In this document: piece after piece, positions 37,734 to 47,090 of the stretch
Numbering within the stretch: position 1 is the stretch's first letter
How the letters are laid out: the number at the start of each line of letters is the position of its first letter
Assembly (NCBI GenBank): GCA_963777165.1
Contig: CAVZPO010000023.1
Location: 310,001 to 374,000, forward strand
Length of the DNA: 64,000 nt
Direction of reading: 5' to 3'
Source: DYJB01 sp963777165
GTDB lineage: Bacteria > Chloroflexota > Anaerolineae > Anaerolineales > E44-bin32
The notes under the pieces: model-generated
What the model was told of the DNA's origin: nothing
The model's input: the letters and a program-made list of their open reading frames with translations, nothing else
The model's database searches: none
Translations under genes and position numbers: made by a program

Positions 37734-38653
37734 CCGCCCGGGAGCAGCGCTTCCACGTACGCTTCGGCATCGAACGGTTCCAGATCGTCCGTCCCTTCGC
37801 CCAGGCCGACATACGAGATCGGGAGGCCGAGGCTGCGGTGGACGGCAAGCGCGATCCCGCCTTTGGCCGATCCATCCAGTTTGGTGAGCAGAATCTCGGT
37901 GACCCCCACGGCCTGGGTGAAGGCACGCGCCTGCGTCAGCGCGTTCTGGCCGGTGGTTGCATCGAGCACCAGGACCACGTGATGGGGTGCGCCGGGGACG
38001 ACCTTACCCGTCACGCGGCAGACCTTCTGCAGTTCGGCCATCAGATTGTGGCTGGTGTGCATCCGACCCGATGTGTCGACCAGCAGGGCGTCCACCTGCC
38101 GAGCGAGGGCCGCTTGCGCCGCATCGTAAGCCACGGCGGCCGGGTCACTCCCGGGCTTGCCGGAGATCACATCAACTTTCAGGCGCTTTGCCCAGAGTTG
38201 AAGCTGCTCGTCCGCCGCCGCGCGGTAGGTGTCGGCTGCGGCGAACAGGACGCTTCGCCCCTGGTGCTGGAGGAACGCAGCCAGCTTGGCTGCCGAGGTG
38301 GTCTTCCCGGATCCGTTCACGCCGACCAGCACGTACACGAGCGGACGGGGGACGGGCGGGGGGGCCTCGGCCGGGAAGGCCTCGGCTGGCGCTGCAAACT
38401 GCTCCACGAGGGACGTGCGCAACGCGGAGCGCAGCTGCTCGTTGCGCGTCAGTCCTTGGGACACGGCCTTGGCGCGGAGTGCATGCACGATCTCGGCGGT
38501 CAGCGCCGCACCGACGTCTGCCTGGATCAAGCCCGACTCGAGCTCCTCCCATGTTTCCGCGTCGATCTCGCTCGTTCCGAGGAGCTGCGACAGGCGCCCC
38601 AACGCAGCGCGGCGAGTGCGGTCGAGTGCCTCTTGCCACTTCGATCCAGCCAT
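37730..38653 (-). CDS. ftsY: Signal recognition particle receptor FtsY
   Basis: 307 residues, the short NG-domain form without an acidic A domain. N domain 1-95; G domain with GVNGSGKTTSAAKLA (G1), DTYRAAADEQL, DTSGRMHTSHNLMAEL (Ser in place of the usual Ala), and TKLDGSAKGG (G4). It docks SRP-ribosome complexes on the membrane. ATG 38653 is 7 bases after a TAGAAT -10, so the mRNA is probably leaderless; ATG 38662 would lie inside the -10. Confidence 0.93.
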   Translation of the reverse strand: MAGSKWQEALDRTRRAALGRLSQLLGTSEIDAETWEELESGLIQADVGAALTAEIVHALRAKAVSQGLTRNEQLRSALRTSLVEQFAAPAEAFPAEAPPPVPRPLVYVLVGVNGSGKTTSAAKLAAFLQHQGRSVLFAAADTYRAAADEQLQLWAKRLKVDVISGKPGSDPAAVAYDAAQAALARQVDALLVDTSGRMHTSHNLMAELQKVCRVTGKVVPGAPHHVVLVLDATTGQNALTQARAFTQAVGVTEILLTKLDGSAKGGIALAVHRSLGLPISYVGLGEGTDDLEPFDAEAYVEALLPGG

Positions 38654-38660
38654 GGCGGGC

Positions 38661-38669
38661 ATTCTACCA
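38661..38669 (-). promoter_or_regulatory. Extended -10 promoter of ftsY
   Basis: The minus strand reads TGGTAGAAT followed by 7 bases and the ATG. The geometry matches the yvcK promoter-start pair. Confidence 0.6.
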
Positions 38670-38800
38670 TTGCGACTTTCGCAGGGCGGCGTCCGATACG
38701 GGAATCCCCGATCGTGGAAGTGCGAGGGGTCTGCGGGGTGCCAGCACGAAGCCCGCGTGCTGGACGGCGTAGCAGGCTGGCGTTCGGCGCCGGACAATTC

Positions 38801-39319
38801 CTACAGCATCGACTCGATCGTGGAGCGAGCCGCCAGCGATCCTTCGCTTTCGCCGAGCGCCGGACAGGCCGCCGTCTCCGCCGTATGCTGCAGGAGCGCA
38901 AACGCAAACGCCATGCACGTTGGAAGCCCGCAGGCGCGGCAGTTCGTCTGAGGCAGCAAATGCCAGACGTCGAGGGGGCGGGGAGCCTGCCGCCGCGTCT
39001 GCATGGCGACGAGCTCCTCCCGCTGGTCCCAGGTGGCATTGATGGCGTCCGCCAGGACGTTGAGCAGCCGGATGCCTTCCTCCACGTCCTCCACTTGGGT
39101 GATGAGCACCTGTTGGTCGGTCAGCGTGATGAAACCCTCCGCGCGCCGAAGGGTCACAGACGGCAGGCTGGGATTCCACGCGAGCAGGTTGGGGAGGCCG
39201 GCAAGGTAGGGGAGAACCGGGGTCAACTCCCGGGATGGGCGGCCGACGATGATCATCCGCTCCGGATTGGCAAGGCACGGCTGGGTGCGTTCGAAGGCGA
39301 TTGAGGCTAGAAACGCCAT
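38801..39319 (-). CDS. Protein with C-terminal [4Fe-4S] four-Cys domain
   Basis: 172 residues. The last 45 contain NCRACGLPTCMAFAFALLQ and a fourth Cys in AACPAL, matching the Fe-S domain (PF04060-like) of corrinoid/CODH gamma subunits and RnfB. The first 125 residues (MIIVGRPSRELTPVLPYL, GFITLTDQQVLITQV) look like a corrinoid or nucleotide-binding-like alpha/beta domain that I do not recognise. GAGGAA precedes ATG 39319. No methyltransferase or CODH genes are in the window, so it is an orphan electron or methyl-transfer accessory. Confidence 0.65.
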   Translation of the reverse strand: MAFLASIAFERTQPCLANPERMIIVGRPSRELTPVLPYLAGLPNLLAWNPSLPSVTLRRAEGFITLTDQQVLITQVEDVEEGIRLLNVLADAINATWDQREELVAMQTRRQAPRPLDVWHLLPQTNCRACGLPTCMAFAFALLQHTAETAACPALGESEGSLAARSTIESML

Positions 39320-39387
39320 GCTCAATTCCTCTGAGGGTTGCCGGGTACAGTATGGATGCCCGCACCGGGCACGTCGATCATCACCCT

Positions 39388-39543
39388 TCAACCGCCCTCC
39401 AACAACTCTTTGGCCTTGCCCTTGAGATGGCACTTGAGGAAATCTAGAGCAGCCTCGGCATCGTCATCCATCAGGATGCGCGTCAGCTCGATCAGCTCGA
39501 CGTCCTCGAGGACCAATGAGATTGCCCTGGTCGACCTGAACAT
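39388..39543 (-). CDS. Small helical hypothetical protein
   Basis: 51 residues from ATG 39543 with GAGGT 5 bases upstream to TGA at 39388. The sequence is amphipathic and mostly helical: ISLVLEDVELIELTRILMDDD, then AALDFLKCHLKG and a basic end. One Cys. It lies in the same direction as the Fe-S protein gene, 68 bases upstream of it. No function known; coding is supported by the start, the ribosome site and composition, not by homology. Confidence 0.5.
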   Translation of the reverse strand: MFRSTRAISLVLEDVELIELTRILMDDDAEAALDFLKCHLKGKAKELLEGG

Positions 39544-39660
39544 GATGACCTCACTTGGCAAAGTGCCCAGCCGAATGGGCAGCCGCCGGCTCCCATTCGT
39601 GAGGGACCATCCCGGGTGCGCAGCGCCCAGTTCCCGACCCTGCCGGCAGACTCGGCCTTC

Positions 39661-39870
39661 CTACTGGCACCGGATACAGACGTCGGTCACCCGGTTCGTC
39701 CAGAAGATCAATCCGCACTTCGGGCAGGTAGCCTCACGTAAGCCGTCGTTACGGGCCGCCGGCCTCGGTCGTAGCTCGGGTGGCAGGCCGGCGTAGGGGT
39801 CGCCGCAGCAACAGCCGCCGGGCTCGACGTTCACCTCGTCTTCAGCCTCGCGTTCGTCCGGCGCGTCCAT
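39661..39870 (-). CDS. Small zinc-ribbon-like protein
   Basis: 69 residues. The acidic N-terminus has CCC in GGCCCGDPYAG; the C-terminus has two CxxC knuckles, TCPKCGLIFW and CIRCQ, ending at the last Cys. This is typical of a tiny zinc ribbon. AGGAG lies 8 bases before ATG 39870. It may be DNA-, RNA- or metal-related. It shares strand with the two genes downstream. About 115 bases without visible signals separate it from the small helical protein gene. Confidence 0.6.
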   Translation of the reverse strand: MDAPDEREAEDEVNVEPGGCCCGDPYAGLPPELRPRPAARNDGLREATCPKCGLIFWTNRVTDVCIRCQ

Positions 39871-40113
39871 GCCGCACGCTCCTTACGATCTGCATTCTGA
39901 TCGGTACCGGCGGCAGATTAAGCCGCCGTGCGCAGATCTTCGCTTCGCGCCCGCGCCCGATCAGGCTTCGGCCGTCCTCGCCGCAATCCGAAACCCGCGG
40001 CGGGCGCCGCCGCAAACCAATCGGCGAGTGCCGGGAGCCCCGATCACTCCCGCCATCAGCCCAGATCGCACCGGTCGATTGCCGGCCGGCGGAGAGCGTC
40101 CGCCCTCGGCCGC
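39871..40113. other. Non-coding gap between acr3 and the zinc-ribbon gene
   Basis: 243 bases. Open frames here have poor composition and no ribosome sites. The only structure seen is a 6-bp inverted repeat GGCGGC/GCCGCC with a 7-base loop at 39909-39927, too weak to call a terminator. Confidence 0.4.
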
Positions 40114-41202
<1,089 letters not shown>

Positions 41203-41216
41203 GGATGCCTCCTGGC

Positions 41217-41642
41217 TCATGCTTCGGGAGTTGAACTCAGCGCCGAGACCACCCGGCGGCGGATATCGTCGCGCACCGAACGGAAGACTTCCATCACCTG
41301 TGCGTCGGTTCCCGTGGCGCGACCCGGATCGGGGAAGCCGATGTGAAGGCGCTTGCCCTTCCCGAGCCAGATTGGGCACTCCTCGGCCGCCGAATCACAC
41401 ACGGTCACGACGAGGTCGAACTCCGCCTGGCGGAATTCGTCCACGGACTTGGAGCGGCCCTGGTGATGGATGCCCGCTTCCGCCAGCGCCGAAAGCGCCA
41501 TCGGGTGGACGGCCCCCGCCGGCCTGGTACCGGCGCTGAAGGCCTCCCAGACGTCGCCCAGGTCGTAGTTGACGATGGCCTCGGCCATCTGGGATCGGCA
41601 GGAGTTGCCCGTGCACAGGAACAAGACCCGGCGGCGCTTCAT
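41217..41642 (-). CDS. arsC: Arsenate reductase, thioredoxin-coupled (LMW phosphatase type)
   Basis: 141 residues. P-loop FLCTGNSCRSQMAEA with nucleophile Cys10 and the Cys15, plus the redox pair in VTVCDSAAEECP. It reduces As(V) to As(III) for Acr3. The three-Cys set fits the S. aureus pI258 class, which uses thioredoxin. The stop overlaps the first possible acr3 start. A thioredoxin-like gene lies 3 bases upstream and may be its reductant. Confidence 0.95.
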   Translation of the reverse strand: MKRRRVLFLCTGNSCRSQMAEAIVNYDLGDVWEAFSAGTRPAGAVHPMALSALAEAGIHHQGRSKSVDEFRQAEFDLVVTVCDSAAEECPIWLGKGKRLHIGFPDPGRATGTDAQVMEVFRSVRDDIRRRVVSALSSTPEA

Positions 41643-41645
41643 GCT

Positions 41646-41891
41646 TCAGCCCACTGCGTCGGCCAACCAGGTCGTCACTTCCGCCTGGGTGGGGATGCGG
41701 CCGCTGCAGACCACCTGTTCGTTGATCACCAGCCCGGGTGTGGACAGGATCGGGTACTCCATGATCTTGCCGTAGTCGGTGATCTTGACGAAGTCCGCCT
41801 CCACGCCGAGGCCGGAGGCAGCCTGACGAGCGATCGCCTCGACCTTCTTGCAGTTCGGACAGCCGGAGCCCAGGACTTTGATGGTCAGCAT
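41646..41891 (-). CDS. Small thioredoxin-fold protein (redox-active disulfide protein 2 type)
   Basis: 81 residues. VLGSGCPNCKKVEAIA gives a CxxC site at 10-13, and STPGLVINEQVV carries the cis-Pro loop of thioredoxins. This short archaeal-like thioredoxin family is common beside ArsP-type permeases. GGAGGGG precedes ATG 41891. It may regenerate ArsC or act in metalloid chemistry together with the permease. Confidence 0.88.
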   Translation of the reverse strand: MLTIKVLGSGCPNCKKVEAIARQAASGLGVEADFVKITDYGKIMEYPILSTPGLVINEQVVCSGRIPTQAEVTTWLADAVG

Positions 41892-41938
41892 CTTAACCCC
41901 TCCGATCGAATGGACGTGCTCATGTGTTGCTGAAACGA

Positions 41939-43423
41939 TCAGTCGGCGGCGGCCGGGTGCGGCTGCTGCGCGCTTCGGCGTCCTGCCACGTACAGCCCGG
42001 CGGCCAGGAGGGCGAGGAAGGCCGCCAGGTAGACGACGATCCGCCCAAGGCTTGCGCCGTCCACCCAGGAACCGTAGATCAGGCCGGCAGCCGTGCTGAA
42101 GAGTGCGACCCAGGCTACATACGTCCAGGCCTTCGTCCGGCCGATGATGGCAGCGAGCAACAGGATGCTTTGCAGGCTGAGCTCGGGATCGGCCATCAGG
42201 TAGGCCAGAAGCGGGCCACGGTGCATGCCCAGGCGCAGGAACATGTTGGCGATCGGCACTTCGACCAGCGTCGGGAAGTACATGAAGACCCCGAAGCCCA
42301 CGCCGGCCAGGTTGCCCAGCAGCGAATTGCGTCCGGCCAGCGACTCGATCCACTCCGGACGGATCAGCTCGCGCAGGATGCCGACGATGAACACCCCGAC
42401 GAGCAGCAATGGGAAGATCTGCTTGACGAACCGCCAGGACTCCCACAGCCAGTCGCGCCGCTCGTGCTCGGTCAGGCGCGTGCGCGCGAGCCAGCTTAGG
42501 GCGATCAGGGCCAGGAGGACAGCGAAGAACTTGCCCGGGAATCGCAGGAGCAAGCCGCCTCCGGCCGGCTCCATCCCGAGCGCGGCGACCAGCAAGGTCA
42601 GCGCGATCAGGCCAAGTGCAATTCCTGTCCAACGATTGGAGCCTTCGAGCACATTCTCCAGACCGCGCCACGCGGCCAGCCCGATCAGCACCAACAGGGC
42701 GATGAGGACCAGCCCCTGCGCCGTCACCCCCTCCTCGCCGCGGGCGGCGTCAAAGGGAATGATGCGGAAGAGCGCCTGCTCCAGAGCGTCGATGCCGCCG
42801 ATGGGCAGCGTCACCTGCGCAACGGTGTTGGTGAGCAGGCCGATCTTGAGCGTTCCGGAGAGGAGCAGGGCGATCAGGACCAGAAGGAAGATCACCGTCG
42901 CACGACGCACGCTGCCGCGGCCGGCGAAGAGGTCATCGGTCTGGCGGTCATGATCCACGTCGGCCTGGCGGAAGATCAGAGCCATGATCAGCCCGATGCC
43001 GATTCCGAACGCCAGCGACAGGAACAGCCGGGCAAAGGCCAGGTCGGCGCCGATGGCGACGCCTGTGTAGGCCAACGCCAGGATGTTGCCCGCGGGGGCG
43101 AAGAACAGGAAGGTGATCGCCGGGCCGATGCCGGCGCCCTTCTTGTAGATCCCGGCGAAGAGCGGAACGATCGTGCAGGAGCACACGGCCAGCACCGAAC
43201 CGGCCATCGCCGCGGCTGGATAGGAGACGATCTTCGGCGCCTTGCGCCCCAGGAAGCGCGTGATCAACTCCTTGGGGATCAACGCCGAGAGGCCGCCGGC
43301 AATGAAGAAGGCCGGCACCAGGCACAGCAGCACGTGGGCTGCCAGGTACGCGGCGAGATTGCCGAGGCCGCTCTGCACGAGGTGTGCAAGCGTCGCCAGA
43401 ACGCTCACGCCAAGATCCCCCAT
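41939..43423 (-). CDS. DUF318/ArsP-type permease
   Basis: 494 residues, about ten to twelve helices. Conserved CSCTIVPLFAGIYKKGAGIGPA and FFAPAGNILALAYTG in the first half, and a second repeat with FGVFMYFPTLVEVPIAN, match the YraQ/ArsP permeases. Relatives export trivalent organoarsenicals or other toxic organics. ATG 43423 is chosen, 49 bases after the arsR stop; an in-frame ATG at 43507 would overlap arsR by 35 bases and has no ribosome site either. Confidence 0.85.
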   Translation of the reverse strand: MGDLGVSVLATLAHLVQSGLGNLAAYLAAHVLLCLVPAFFIAGGLSALIPKELITRFLGRKAPKIVSYPAAAMAGSVLAVCSCTIVPLFAGIYKKGAGIGPAITFLFFAPAGNILALAYTGVAIGADLAFARLFLSLAFGIGIGLIMALIFRQADVDHDRQTDDLFAGRGSVRRATVIFLLVLIALLLSGTLKIGLLTNTVAQVTLPIGGIDALEQALFRIIPFDAARGEEGVTAQGLVLIALLVLIGLAAWRGLENVLEGSNRWTGIALGLIALTLLVAALGMEPAGGGLLLRFPGKFFAVLLALIALSWLARTRLTEHERRDWLWESWRFVKQIFPLLLVGVFIVGILRELIRPEWIESLAGRNSLLGNLAGVGFGVFMYFPTLVEVPIANMFLRLGMHRGPLLAYLMADPELSLQSILLLAAIIGRTKAWTYVAWVALFSTAAGLIYGSWVDGASLGRIVVYLAAFLALLAAGLYVAGRRSAQQPHPAAAD

Positions 43424-43472
43424 CGCAAAGGAGCGGGGCTGGGCCCGGTCCGGACGGTCGCTGTCCCGCGCC

Positions 43473-43883
43473 TCATCCTTCGCTCCGAGGTGCGGCCGAC
43501 CGGGCATGACGGTGAGTCAATTCGGCCAGCGGCTGGGCGAGCACGACGCAGCGCGGGCAGGAGCAGGCACCCGGATCGCCCTCGGGGACGCCCAGATGAG
43601 CGGAGCCGGCAAACTGGCGCACGAAGTCGATCAACTCGCCAACCTGCGGCCGGCGGGCACGGTAGTAGACGTACGGGCCCATGCGCCGCTCGGCCACCAG
43701 CCCGGCTTCGCGCAGCACGGCCAGCTGCTGCGAGAGATACGCCTGGCGCATCTTCAGCCGCGCCTCCAGGTGACAGACACACGCTTCTTCCTGCGCCAGC
43801 ACCGACAGGATTTGGAGGCGGATGGGGTGGCCCAATGCCTTGAACAATTCGGCCTCGCGGACCGGCAAGCGGCGGGTCGTCAT
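43473..43883 (-). CDS. arsR: ArsR-family metalloid-responsive repressor
   Basis: 136 residues. A winged helix (LFKALGHPIRLQILSVLA, LKMRQAYLSQQLAVLREAGLV) with the As(III)-site variant EEACVCHLEAR at its start. An extra C-terminal CSCPRC could add a metal site. It should repress the cassette and release on As(III). ATG 43883 has GGAG 8 bases upstream, inside its own inverted-repeat operator. First gene of arsR-permease-trx-arsC-acr3. Confidence 0.93.
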   Translation of the reverse strand: MTTRRLPVREAELFKALGHPIRLQILSVLAQEEACVCHLEARLKMRQAYLSQQLAVLREAGLVAERRMGPYVYYRARRPQVGELIDFVRQFAGSAHLGVPEGDPGACSCPRCVVLAQPLAELTHRHARSAAPRSEG

Positions 43884-43901
43884 ATGCACACTCCTGCATA
43901 T
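43882..43901. promoter_or_regulatory. Inverted-repeat operator at the arsR start
   Basis: ATATGCA and TGCATAT, a perfect 7+7 repeat with 6-base spacer CACTCC, cover the arsR ATG and its GGAG. A TATATA box abuts it. ArsR binding here would block both RNA polymerase and ribosome access. Confidence 0.75.
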
Positions 43902-44002
43902 ATAGTCTCACAAAGCGGAATGCCCGGCAGGGGGAATCCGTCACCCGTGGCGCATGTGTTCTGACACTCAGCTCGGGGCGCTGGGGGTGGAGGCTGGCGC
44001 GG

Positions 44003-44032
44003 AAAACGAAAAGGCCCCGGGAACCGGGGCCT
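44003..44032 (-). terminator. Terminator after tRNA-Gln
   Basis: On the minus strand AGGCCCCGG, loop TTC, CCGGGGCCT, then TTTTCGTTTT. It follows the tRNA 3' end by 4 bases. Confidence 0.88.
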
Positions 44033-44036
44033 CAGG

Positions 44037-44107
44037 CTGGGGGTCGAGGATTCGAACCTCGGCATACGGATTCAGAGTCCGTTGTCCTACCACTAGACGA
44101 ACCCCCA
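44037..44107 (-). tRNA. tRNA-Gln (CTG anticodon)
   Basis: 71 bases without CCA. Acceptor TGGGGGT/ACCCCCA (7 bp, with the U1-A72 pair typical of tRNA-Gln), anticodon stem ACGGA/TCCGT with loop CTCTGAA, and T-arm CGAGG-TTCGAAT-CCTCG. CCA must be added after transcription. It lies 42 bases after gltX on the same strand and is followed by a terminator, so it could be processed from the gltX transcript. Confidence 0.93.
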
Positions 44108-44149
44108 AGGCACGCGAGATTCTACCATAGGCGCGCGCGCCGAGCGACG

Positions 44150-45641
44150 TCAGCCGACCATCGCCTCCAGCCGAGAGGCGACGCCGGCGATGCGCGCCAT
44201 GACGATGGGCTTTCCGATCACGGCCATGCTCTCCAGGAGTGGGGGGCTGACGGGCTGGCCGGTGACTGCGAGCCGGAGCAGCCCGAAGAGCGCCCCGGCC
44301 GAGAGGCCCAGCTCCTCAGCCAACGCTCGGAGCGAAGCCTCGAGGGTTTCGTCGAAGGCCGGCGCGGCCTCGATAACCTTCAAGGTGCGCCGCGCCGCGG
44401 CAGCACCCTGTGCCTGGCTCGAGGCCCTTGCCGGGCAACATCTCGTCCGCCGGTCGGACGTCGTCACGGAAGAAGAAGCCGGCGACCTCGACCGACTCCT
44501 CGAGGGTGCGGATCCGCTCGCGGATCAACGGCGCGATCCGCTCCAGCATTCCAGGCGCCGGCGTGAGTCCTGCCTCCTCCAGGAACGGAAGCAGGCGCCG
44601 CGCCAACTCGTCATTAGGCAGCGCTCGAATGTACAGGCCGTTGAAGTGGTCGAGCTTGCCGAAATTCACGGCCGCCGGGCTGGGCGTGAGCTTGGCGAGC
44701 GAGAATTGGTCGATCAGGTCGGCCATGCTGAACAGCTCGGTGTGGTCGTCGTAGGACCAGCCCATCAGCGCCAGCCAGTTGACGACCGCCTCGGGCAGGT
44801 AACCCAGGTCGCGCATGTCGAGCGGAAAGATCGAGCTCACGCCGCCCTTCGGATCGACGGCGTGGCGCTTGCTCATCTTGCCCTTGCCCGACGGATTGAG
44901 GAACACGGACAGGTGCACCCACACCGGCTGCTCCCATTCGAAGGCCTGGTAGATCAGCACGTGCAGTGGAAACGTGGGCAGCCATTCCGAGCTGCGCAGG
45001 ACGTGCGTGATGTTCATCTCGCGGTCGTCCACCATCGCCGCCAGGTGATAGACGGGCAGGCCGTCGGACTTCATCAGGATGAAATCGTCGAGGTCGGCGT
45101 TCTCGACCGTGATCGGGCCGCGGATGTGGTCGACGGCCGTCGTCTGGCCCTGACGCGGCGTCTTCAGGCGGACGACGTACGGTTCGCCGGCATCGATGCG
45201 TGCCTGCGCCGCGCTCGGCGCCAGCTCGCGGCACAGCCCGTCGTAGCGCGGAGGCTGCTTGTGTTTCTGCTGCTCCTGACGCATCTGGGCCAGCCGCTCG
45301 GAGGAGCAGAAGCAGACATAGCCGTGCCCGCGCCGCACCAGGTCGTCGGCGTAACGCTTGTAGATCGCCTTGCGCTCCGATTGCCGGTAGGGACCGTAGG
45401 GACCCCCCACATCGGGACCCTCGTCCCATTCCAGTCCCAGCCACTTCAAGCTGTCCATCAGCTCGCGCTCGGCCTTCGGGTCGAAGCGCTTCTGGTCGGT
45501 GTCCTCGATGCGCAGGATGAACTGCCCGCCGGTCTGGCGCGCCAGGAGATAGTCATACAGCGCGGTGCGTGCCCCGCCGATGTGGAACCGGCCGGTGGGG
45601 GAGGGGGCGAATCGGGCGCGGGCGGGAGGGCTGGAAGGCAT
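44150..45641 (-). CDS. gltX: Glutamyl-tRNA synthetase, apparent +1 frameshift
   Basis: About 496 residues after removing one extra G (plus-strand CCC, 44425-44427). Class I motifs: FAPSPTGRFHIGGAR (HIGH variant) and KMSKRHA (KMSKS variant). The N-terminal frame ends conserved at DEMLPGK; the C-terminal frame continues ASSQAQGAAAAR and the anticodon-binding ALAEELGLSAGALFGLLRLAVTG. Many bacteria with GatCAB use GluRS to charge tRNA-Gln with Glu, and tRNA-Gln is adjacent. Essential enzyme, so a sequence error is likely. Confidence 0.92.
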
Positions 45642-45663
45642 GCCGAATCTCCGGTGGACGAGC

Positions 45664-46818
45664 TTAGAGCTCGATGCGTTTGTGTCGCAGGATCACGCTC
45701 TCCACCATGCCGATCCCCAGCAGGCTGGCGACAAGCGAGGATCCGCCGTACGAGAAGAAGGGCAGCGGCAAGCCGGAAACCGGCAGCAGCTGCAGGTTCA
45801 TGCCGATGTTGATTGCCGACTGGAACATCAGCAGGATGGCGACGCCGTAGCAGATCAACGCGCCGAACTGATCGCGCGCCAGCCGGGCGGCGCGCAGGCA
45901 GCGCAGGATGATGAACATCAGCACGGCCAGCAAGGTGGTGGCGCCCACGAAGCCGAACTCCTCCGAGAGCGCCGAGAAGATGAAGTCGGTGTGGCGCACC
46001 TTGAGGAATCGCAATTGCGTCTGCGTGCCGTGGCCGTACCCCTGCCCGAACCAGCCTCCGGATCCAATCGAGATCAGCGCCTGGTTGACGTTGTAGCTCT
46101 CGCCGAAATGGGCCTCGGGATCCGGCAGGATGAACGAGACGATGCGCTGCATCTGGTAGCGCTGAACGAACAGGAAGTCTTCACCGGCCACGTAGCCCGT
46201 GGTGAAGTAATTGACCAACAGAGGCGAGAGCAGCAGGAGCACAAGCCCGGCGATGGCCAACAGCACCAGGAAATGCCGCAGCCGCGCGCCGGAGGCGAAC
46301 ACCAGCGCCACCCAGATAACTCCCAGAACGATCGCCGTGCTCAGGTCGGGCTGCAGGAAGACCAGCACCACCGGGATGCCGGTGAGCACCAGGCTGCGGA
46401 AGAAAAAGCGGAACTGGCCGATCTCGTGCTGGTGCCGGGCGAGATAATCCGCGACGACGATCACCATCAGCATCTTCGAGAGTTCGGACGGCTGGATCAG
46501 GACGATGCCGACATCGAACCAGCGCGCCGCACCGAAGCCGACGAAACCGGCCGCCAAGATCAGCCCCAGTAACACGAGCACGACGACGTAAATCGGGCGG
46601 GCGACCGCCGACCAGAAGCGGTAGTCGACGGCGGCCACGAGCAGGATGACGACTAGGCCGAGCAAAGCATAGATCATCTGGCGCGGCACGAGCCCGGCCA
46701 GGGTCTCGTTTCCGGCGATGGCCGACTGGATCATGGCGACGCTGGCGATCGTCAGGGCGGCGACCGCCGCCAGGAGCCAGACGTCGAAGTGGCGCCAGAC
46801 GCGCGAAGAAACCTGCAC
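45664..46818 (-). CDS. rodA: SEDS peptidoglycan glycosyltransferase RodA
   Basis: 384 residues, ten helices. VGFGAARWFDVG and QPSELSKMLMV (with the catalytic-region Glu), FLQPDLSTAIVLG with the Asp, and the C-terminal LPLPFFSYGGSSL match RodA/FtsW. It polymerises glycan for side-wall growth with PBP2. It begins 3 bases after minE. RodA rather than FtsW is chosen because mreBCD and mrdA are in the same cluster. Confidence 0.93.
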   Translation of the reverse strand: MQVSSRVWRHFDVWLLAAVAALTIASVAMIQSAIAGNETLAGLVPRQMIYALLGLVVILLVAAVDYRFWSAVARPIYVVVLVLLGLILAAGFVGFGAARWFDVGIVLIQPSELSKMLMVIVVADYLARHQHEIGQFRFFFRSLVLTGIPVVLVFLQPDLSTAIVLGVIWVALVFASGARLRHFLVLLAIAGLVLLLLSPLLVNYFTTGYVAGEDFLFVQRYQMQRIVSFILPDPEAHFGESYNVNQALISIGSGGWFGQGYGHGTQTQLRFLKVRHTDFIFSALSEEFGFVGATTLLAVLMFIILRCLRAARLARDQFGALICYGVAILLMFQSAINIGMNLQLLPVSGLPLPFFSYGGSSLVASLLGIGMVESVILRHKRIEL

Positions 46819-46820
46819 GC

Positions 46821-47090
46821 CTAGCGCGACTCCCTGCGGCGGGCGCGAGGCGGCGCCAGGGGGATGTCGGCGACCAGCCGCTGCTGATGGCGATCCTGCG
46901 TCAGCGTGATGTTCACTCGCCCCGTGTCGATCTCAATGTGGCGCGACAGGGTGGCGATCAGGTCATCCCGGAGGGCCTCCAGCTTGCCCGGGGGAAAATC
47001 GGCCCGATCGTGAATCAGCACCAGCTGGAGGCGCTCTTTGGCCGCCCGGGCACTGCGGCGGTCGCCGCGCAGCCGATCGAAGAAGCTCAT
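46821..47090 (-). CDS. minE: Cell division topological specificity factor MinE
   Basis: 89 residues. MSFFDRLRGD is the membrane-targeting start, then AKERLQLVLIHDR with the anti-MinCD helix, and EIDTGRVNITLTQ in the dimer domain. MinE makes the MinCD inhibitor oscillate. ATG 47090 is 6 bases after AGGAGG; ATG 47093 is 3 bases after it. The start overlaps the minD stop. Confidence 0.9.
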   Translation of the reverse strand: MSFFDRLRGDRRSARAAKERLQLVLIHDRADFPPGKLEALRDDLIATLSRHIEIDTGRVNITLTQDRHQQRLVADIPLAPPRARRRESR

